Below are positions 58,098 through 64,000 of a stretch of 64,000 bases of DNA, one piece after another. Positions within the stretch are counted from its first letter, which is position 1. Every line of letters starts with the position of its first letter. Below the pieces are notes generated by a model, which did not search any database, had not been told where the DNA came from, and saw only the letters and a list, made by a program, of their open reading frames with translations. Both the position numbers and the translations under genes were made by a program. This DNA comes from Brachynemurus nebulosus (taxonomy: Eukaryota > Arthropoda > Insecta > Neuroptera > Myrmeleontidae): the NCBI GenBank assembly GCA_035578155.1, contig JAPWDM010000009.1, positions 5,120,001 through 5,184,000 of the forward strand. Reading direction: 5' to 3'.

Positions 58098-58800
58098 AGG
58101 TGGTTGGTAGATAAAACGATTTTTTCAAAGGATTTTAACGAAACTTCTCTAGATATTTATTTAATTCAATACCAATAATACGAGCCTTTACCGAAAAAAA
58201 AATTGATTACCCCAATTTTGAGAAAAACGATTTCAAAGTTTTGTAATATTAACACGGGCTCTTATGGTAATACACTTTATTTTTTTTTGAATAAAATGAA
58301 ATCGTGTCAAAGGAATTTGATAAAAATTTAATATGTTATAAAATACAGTTACAAACCATATTTAATAAAAATGAAAGTTATTCACCACGCCGGTTTTGAA
58401 ATATAATTTATAAACATCATTTTACAACGCTTTTTCAACAATATTTTTATATTGCTACAACATAAGCGGAAATTAAAGAAACATGTGGTATACAAATATT
58501 ATCACTGAAGAATATTAATACATTAAAAAACATGGGATCGTTGCTTTGTCACTTTTCACAACAAAAATCGTATAAAGACGAGTCGACTTTCGGCAATTAC
58601 GCCATCCTCAGGTGAAAGTCAACTCGTGTTTATAAGATTTTTGTTGTGAAACGTAACGATCCCATGTTTTTTAAAATGGATTTTCACAAAGTAAACCTTT
58701 CCAATATTAATTATTAATACATTTTTTATAAAGGAAAATTTTTTTTTTTTTTGTAATACTTTTGTACCTGACTATCTCAGTGCAACTACATTAAGGTTGT
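58098..58800 (+). mobile_element. Three-copy MITE family, copy 3 (with insertion)
   Basis: Left end TTAAGGTGGTTGGTAGATAA; right end, reversed, CCTTAATGTAGTTGCACTGA, so a weak inverted terminus TTAA(G/T)GT(G/A)GTTG is visible only here. It is interrupted by the palindromic insert at 58525-58702. Confidence 0.65.
58525..58702. mobile_element. Palindromic retroelement-like insert with hammerhead-like loop
   Basis: The arms (about 58525-58591 and 58614-58672) are inverted: ACATGGGATCGTT, TCACAACAAAAATC and GA(G/A)TTGACTTTC are shared. AATATTAATACATT at 58511-58524 is repeated (with a 7-bp internal extension) at 58703-58723, suggesting a target duplication of LINE/PLE type. In the loop, on the minus strand, CTGAGGATGGCGTAATTGCC then GAAAG has the hammerhead-core layout, with a good stem II (GGC/GCC), but G follows GAAA and stem I is too short. 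Confidence 0.55.
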
Positions 58801-59175
58801 TCCGAAAATACATCGGAGCTCTTATAATTGCACTACCATTTTGCACTTGGCTCGTAAAAAATTGTGTTTAAATGGTCTATATTTTATCCCGAAAACTATG
58901 TGAAAAACTCTAGCCACTGATGAACCCTAAATAAATGCGTGTCCAACACGCACTTAAAGAACTTTTTAATTTAAAATTCTGATTTTACTCTTATTTGAAA
59001 ACAACAATTTTTTTAGTATGTTTTTTGGTGACGTCACAATATTCTTCTGTGTACAAACTAACTCTAGGTACTGCTCGAATCGAAGGTAGATAGATATTAA
59101 TTCCCATAAAATTTATCGTCTATATAGACGAAACGATATAATTCGAACGAAAGTAGAAATCACAATGTTTCGAAC

Positions 59176-59415
59176 ATGAGCAGCATGATTACAACGAACG
59201 ATATGGTCATGCACAAAGATACATCGAAAGTTCGACCATTCGACCAAATGCCGTTAATGTTAATTGTTATTTTTATATGGCCGTTGTACTCAACGCTGTA
59301 CGGTTTGAGTTTTAATACCGCCGTTTACGGTTCACTAAATTCGAATGTCGTTACGTTTCGAAACAATTCACTACACAAAAACACTAACCAACAAACAGAC
59401 AAGTGCGGTAAATAA
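59176..59415 (+). CDS. Hypothetical 79-aa frame or exon (weak)
   Basis: The frame is CpG-richer and less repetitive than anything near it (59040-59420). The product MSSMITTNDMVMHKDTSKVR.. has one hydrophobic segment (PLMLIVIFIWPLYSTLYGL, about residues 26-44), then a polar tail ending QQTDKCGK. TGCG before GTAAATAAG could be a splice donor just ahead of the stop. I recognise no family and see no ribosome context of note. It could be the 5' exon of a host gene or simply non-repetitive DNA with a chance frame. Confidence 0.25.
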   Translation: MSSMITTNDMVMHKDTSKVRPFDQMPLMLIVIFIWPLYSTLYGLSFNTAVYGSLNSNVVTFRNNSLHKNTNQQTDKCGK

Positions 59416-59419
59416 GATA

Positions 59420-60300
59420 TGTGGGAGCGGGTAGGTGGGGGGGTTCGAGAAGGGTAAGGGGTGAGGTGGGGGTATTGTAATAGAAAACATGTGTGCCAAT
59501 AAAAGTTTGTTTTTATTGTTATGATCGTGTAAAAATTGCATTTTCATCAATCGAACTTAACGGCCGTTAAAACCATTGTCAATGATGAATGCTTCTTGGA
59601 ATGGCTTGAATGTTGGAGTTTAATTAACATTAATGGATTTTAGTTATCATTAGTTATTTCAATACAGTATTTTGTCAATAGATAATAAAATTTCACAAAT
59701 TATAGGTATGTAGATATCTGTATTATCAACACAGGTATTTTTTTTATTGTTTAAATTTGATTAATGATTCCGTGCATATAATAAGCAAATACGAATGAAT
59801 AATACAATTGAAGAAATATTTATAATAGGTATATATACACAAATATTGGTATATATTATTATTAACATGGTATTTTCATTGTAACTTTATAAAATATTCA
59901 TAAGTACAGTGGTGTGAACGATTGGTTAGATGAGTTTGACGAACCACCGTATATACTAAATCTACTATTAATGGTTGTAAAAATCTGTAACAATAGCATT
60001 TTGGCATTTCATTTAAAATCAGAAAACTAACATTTACATTTTCAACTTTTCAGTTTTGTTATCAAAATGACGTAAACCGCTTCAGAAATATGAGTAATTT
60101 GATAAAAGTCTTTTTCCCAGTGATCATAACGTCATTAACTACCCTGATGACGTCACTAATTTAAAGAATTTCTCTTTTTTCAAATAGAGCTTTATAAAAG
60201 TGATGTAAGTTAATATGACTGGTTAAATTGGAACAATTTTGATGTTGACTTTTCGTTTTTGTTGTCAGAATTATTTTCAGAAAAATTTTCCGCCCCCAAA
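59420..60300. other. No gene; relative of the 23.5-kb repeat
   Basis: 60040-60280 resembles the units at 23494-24015. TGACGTCA at about 60151. A G-rich stretch (GGGGTGAGGTGGGGG) near 59458. Confidence 0.4.
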
Positions 60301-60327
60301 CTATAGGGCTCAATTAATTTCCGATCA

Positions 60328-60600
60328 TGTTTCACTCGCCAACAGTGTACTTTCTTACTTTTAGAAAACTTTACGCCTAATGAATTTGAGACACAGAGTT
60401 TTGTAATAACAAAACCCTTATGAATTCGTCATTTCTGGTATTCGGGGATCTACCCGCACTGTGTTTCATTCTCCAAGAGTGTACTTTCTTACTTTTAGAA
60501 AACTTGACCCTCAAAGAATTTGAAGCGCTTTTCATTAGGGTTTTGGAGTCCCAACAACGAAACTACATTTCTGTCATGGCGTTCGGTGATCTACCCGCAC
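60328..60600. repeat. Tandem duplication, ~137-bp units
   Basis: GTGTACTTTCTTACTTTTAG then AAAACTT is at about 60344 and again at about 60480. GGGGATCTACCCGCACT / CGGTGATCTACCCGCACT end the units. The open frame across it (60420-60737) repeats FGDLPAL twice because of the duplication and is not called as a gene. Confidence 0.6.
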
Positions 60601-60739
60601 TTGACCACTATTCCATTAACCTGTCTCGTTTTTTTTTTTTTAATATTAAATATAATAGCAAGAAAAATTTTTTCCCGAGAAATACGAAAAACTCTAAGTT
60701 AGTGATCTATGAACTTGCATTTTTGTATCATTATTGACT

Positions 60740-61254
60740 TATTTATGTCCGCTACTGTACCCGTATCGTATTTAAATGAATATACGAAACAGAAAAGGGG
60801 GGTTGCCGTTTGTTCGGAACATATTCGATTTCAATCTGTAATGAAAATCAATGTTATTGTTTCATAATGGTAATAAATAAATTAATAAATAATATTACTT
60901 ATTATTAATTCAATATTATTATAAAAATTGTTTATAAAATACATATTATAGGTATGTTATTGTTGTTATTGCAAGCATATATTGCCTTGCTTTTATTCTA
61001 CTACACAATTATATGCGTTTGTTGTACGTAAGAGAAGACAATACTTGGTGGATTCAAATTTTAATATCAAATATATGTAATATCTGAACCAAAATGTTAT
61101 TTAAATTATACCGCAGCCTATAGAGGGCAACGCTATTGTATCTGTAGAGAGAAAACAATTCGATTAGCTATAGAAATTATTTGTAATATTGTTTGTCAGT
61201 TGATATTAATATCGTTTTTATTGAAATTTACTTTATGTGCACAAAAGAAGAGTC
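60740..61254. other. No gene recognised
   Basis: AT-rich spacer. Confidence 0.5.
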
Positions 61255-61349
61255 ATATCGCGCATACTCTTTCTCAACCTCGTATATCAAAAACTGCATG
61301 TTTTAGGACACACAAGAAACATTAAATATTTTATTTATATGTATACTTA

Positions 61350-61436
<87 letters not shown>

Positions 61437-61602
61437 GTAGGTAGCCGACATCAAAGGGTGTAATCTTAAAAAATCATATCTTCAAATCAAATCAAATCTT
61501 AAAATCATAATAATGAAAACACAGATTTAAATACGTTTTTTTTTATGTGTCCAAAAATTGGGACTTTTCAGATACGAGGTTGAGAAAGAGTATGCGCGAT
61601 AT
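61255..61602. mobile_element. MITE with perfect 31-bp ends enclosing (TA)n
   Basis: Arms 61255-61285 and 61572-61602 are exact complements (ATATCGCGCATACTCTTTCT.. / ..AGAAAGAGTATGCGCGATAT). Looser complementarity (GGACACA/TGTGTCC) continues inward. The flanks GAGTC and AGCTTC give no clear target duplication. The (TA)n at 61352-61428 lies between the arms. Confidence 0.72.
61352..61428. repeat. (TA)n microsatellite, ~77 bp
   Basis: Pure alternating TA within the element 61255-61602. Confidence 0.95.
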
Positions 61603-63100
61603 AGCTTCCCATTTAAACCAGTATTAACTTATAATAGCAGTTTAAGGGGGCACCTCGTGTAATTACGACCTAGAGAAGCCTATATCATGTTATTGACAAC
61701 TGAAGAAGTAAAAAAAAATGTATTGGTAATAATTTTTAAGATGGCGGCGGCACAGTAGCCGCTCAAACTTGACACTTCGAATTTGCGCCAAGTACTATTC
61801 AGGTTACAAAATTAGTTTAAAATAGAATTTTTAAAAAATTTTTGTTAGTTAAATCTTGAAAAAAATTCAATCCTTTCTGTTTACGGAGAGATAATTTTGA
61901 CTTTTCAAGCACTTAGAAAAAGAACTATGTATTAATATTTTTACCATCTATTTACGGATATTTTAACCCCCCCCCCCCAAAAAAAAAGTTTTAGGAACTC
62001 ATTTTACTAACTTTTTCAAACGATTTCCTCACACTATGTGGTACGCGAAAAACTAAATTTTCATCTTCACTTTCCAGTACGAGAAAGTACTCAAAGAAAT
62101 TTTACAAATAGGAAAAATTTATTTAAATCTACACCTCTAGTATACAAAGGTAAATTATAGAGTTTTCGAAATTTTCAGATTTTCTTGCAAGCGTTTGTCA
62201 AATTTAGTTTTTCCAAAAAAATTTTAGCTCTGTCCCGGACACGATAAAAAGCCGACTCACACTGAATGATGATCCGAAGCTGAAATTGTTTTGGAACTTT
62301 GGAACAGCTCCAGTATCTACCTTTTTCATAGCATATGCTGCTTAAAGTACCACATCGATCTTATTGTCACAGTAATTTACAAACGTACCTAGAAAAATAT
62401 TTGTTTCGTTGCTAACATATGAAAATTATATATTTCGCTATCACCCCCCGCCCACCACCACCACAAACGACCATCTCGTACAAGATTGAATGTTCGCCCG
62501 TAGATAAGTATTTGAATATTAAGATTAGAATGAGATGGTGATATACGGAAATACGTAATAAGATGATGACATGTTGTATGCATACATAACATGCACAATA
62601 GCAATATGTAAAATTTCTCCCCCCGCCCTCTCTGTCACTCATCTGTTAGTAGTAGTAGTTATGGTTGTGAAGAAATGTTCACATATACGGGACATTACTG
62701 TATAATGCTTTTACTGCACTCACGGCACACACGTTACAAATAGCTACACATTTACGTATTCGTACGTTGCTTAACGATGTGTAGTACACCTTCGAAAACT
62801 TCTAGGTACCTTCTACACCTCTGCAATACCTATACGTATACCTATATAGTAGTAGCAGATATGTATTTTTTTGTTTTCCGTTGATATCTTCTATTTTTTC
62901 CTTTCAAATGAAACTTGCAGAATATTTGTAGGATATCGAGTGCGTCAGAACTAGCGGTCAACGGAATTAACATTCTGACAGTAGAAATTGAGAATTAACA
63001 CCAGATTCACTAAAACGTCACCTTAACTGAACTCAAAGCAAAGTTCTCCAATGGTTTCTATATTTCCAAAATGGAATCTGGAATAAAAATTGTTAAATCG
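61603..63100. other. No gene; a lone TTAAGGGGG element end
   Basis: TTTAAGGGGGCACCTCGTGT (about 61642) resembles the ends of the TTAA MITEs at 5739 and 18016; no partner end was found. AAGATGGCGGCGGCAC near 61738. A C12 run near 61968. Confidence 0.45.
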
Positions 63101-63109
63101 AGTGTTCGA

Positions 63110-64000
63110 AGCTTGATACGCTTCGTAGATCCTGGTTGTTGGGACAGACACGACCACCGCCCTCTGTAGGTCGCTGAAATTGAATTGGAGTCTCGATATC
63201 TCATATCAATAGCACAACTCATGGTATCACTACTAAAACCTCAACAATCCGAACAGCTGCGCCAGTTATCTTAATTTAATTCCTATCGCTCCTTTCATTT
63301 TTGACAAAATTACATCTGAAATAGAAAATTGCGTTCTCAGCCCGTACAGCATGTTTTCAGTTCTTTTCGTTTTTCTATCAAAAATTCTAGAAAAAATTTT
63401 TAAATTAAATGATAGAAGCTAAATATGCTTCGTAGATCCTAATTGTTGAGACAGAGTCCATCACTGCACCTGGTTGGTTGCTAAACCTTAATTGAAGTCT
63501 CGATAAACCGTATCAATAGCGCAACTCACGGTATCACTACTAATGGTCAATAATCCGAACGACTGCGCCAGTTATGTTGCCAAAACTACATCTGAACTAG
63601 AAAATTTCGTTCTCAGCCATACCGTATGTTTCCACCTCTTCTCTTTTCTCGATTAAATATTCTAGAAAGTTGATTGGTTAAACCAACATGTGCATATATA
63701 ATAGAATCGTATGTCAAAATACTTGTCGTTGTGCCCCGTGGTTGATATTATAATGGTATTCATATACTTCAGCCAACACCAGAGCGAGGAACTTTGGCGG
63801 GGAACCTCGTCTTACCTTGCACTATTGCACTATATCAGAGCTAGCCAAGCTGTTCAATAATTCTTCGATAATCCGAACAGCTGCGCCAGTTATGATTGTT
63901 AAATTCCTATATATCATTGCTCTTTTTTTGACAAATTGACATTTGAAATAGAAAACTTTGAGTACACCATTATAATCGGTAGGACATTTGATAATCTATC
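63110..64000. repeat. Tandem repeat, ~306-bp period, reaching the window edge
   Basis: Unit 1 (about 63110-63414) and unit 2 (from about 63415) share GCTTCGTAGATCCT, TATCAATAG(C)(A/G)CAACTCA, GGTATCACTACTAA and CAGCTGCGCCAGTTAT / GACTGCGCCAGTTAT. A third, more decayed unit ends the window (GATAATCCGAACAGCTGCGC at about 63867). It may be a short satellite array or the tandem 3' part of an element beyond the edge. Confidence 0.65.

Noticed and set aside
60420..60737. 105-codon frame with FGDLPAL twice
   Set aside because: The repeat is at DNA level (tandem duplication); the frame is not otherwise protein-like.
1..64000. CRISPR array, bacterial operon or integrated virus
   Set aside because: No regularly spaced short repeats with unique spacers, no operon-like gene packing and no capsid, integrase or polymerase gene apart from the LINE and PLE domains.

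Overview
This window reads as AT-rich, transposon-dense intergenic or intronic DNA from an insect. The order cannot be fixed from the sequence. The evidence is a non-LTR retrotransposon with an RRM-like ORF1, a mariner-type transposase fragment of a kind common in arthropods, hAT, piggyBac-type and TA-target MITEs, tRNA-derived SINE heads, Penelope-type (PLE) remnants and long (TA)n tracts. I see no convincing host protein gene, no rRNA and no functional tRNA gene. All reading and alignment was done by eye.

Layout. 1-2936: a minus-strand LINE that is open throughout the window, with ORF1 complete and ORF2 running off the left edge. 2938-10523: a chain of non-autonomous DNA elements (a pogo-like element, a TTAA element, a TA element with 110-bp inverted repeats, a hAT and a large fold-back). 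12472-13400: a clean piggyBac-type element flanked by TTAA. 15740-19274: a second pogo-like copy split by a hAT, a second, inverted copy of the TTAA element, and a short GC-rich hAT. 20583-22190: a TA element that repeats GGGAGAGATGCCGCA and is interrupted by a deleted mariner-type element (21400-22115) holding the clearest transposase fragment. 22846-31610: another TTAA element, fold-backs, SINE heads and tandem duplications. 33853-42200: a PLE-like tail, a TA element whose repeats read TTACTTGAGCCC, and two inverted copies of a hAT MITE built from CTTGGT hexamers. 42789-46860: a SINE head, RTE-like tails, a three-copy MITE family, and a broken GIY-YIG endonuclease from a PLE with a hammerhead-like motif downstream. 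47886-58800: a TTAA element with a nested hAT, a TGTAAAATTACA cluster, another hammerhead-like core, a MITE with 54-bp ends, and a 178-bp palindromic insert. 59176-64000: one weak candidate exon, tandem duplications, a (TA)n tract enclosed by perfect 31-bp arms, and a 306-bp tandem repeat running to the right edge.

The elements do not form a pathway. They record repeated insertion. Six element ends carry an exact 8-bp or TTAA target duplication, and one site can be checked against its own empty paralogue in this window. The points most worth a second look are the LINE ORF1/ORF2 junction, the CTTGGT elements, the hammerhead-like cores and the palindromic insert.
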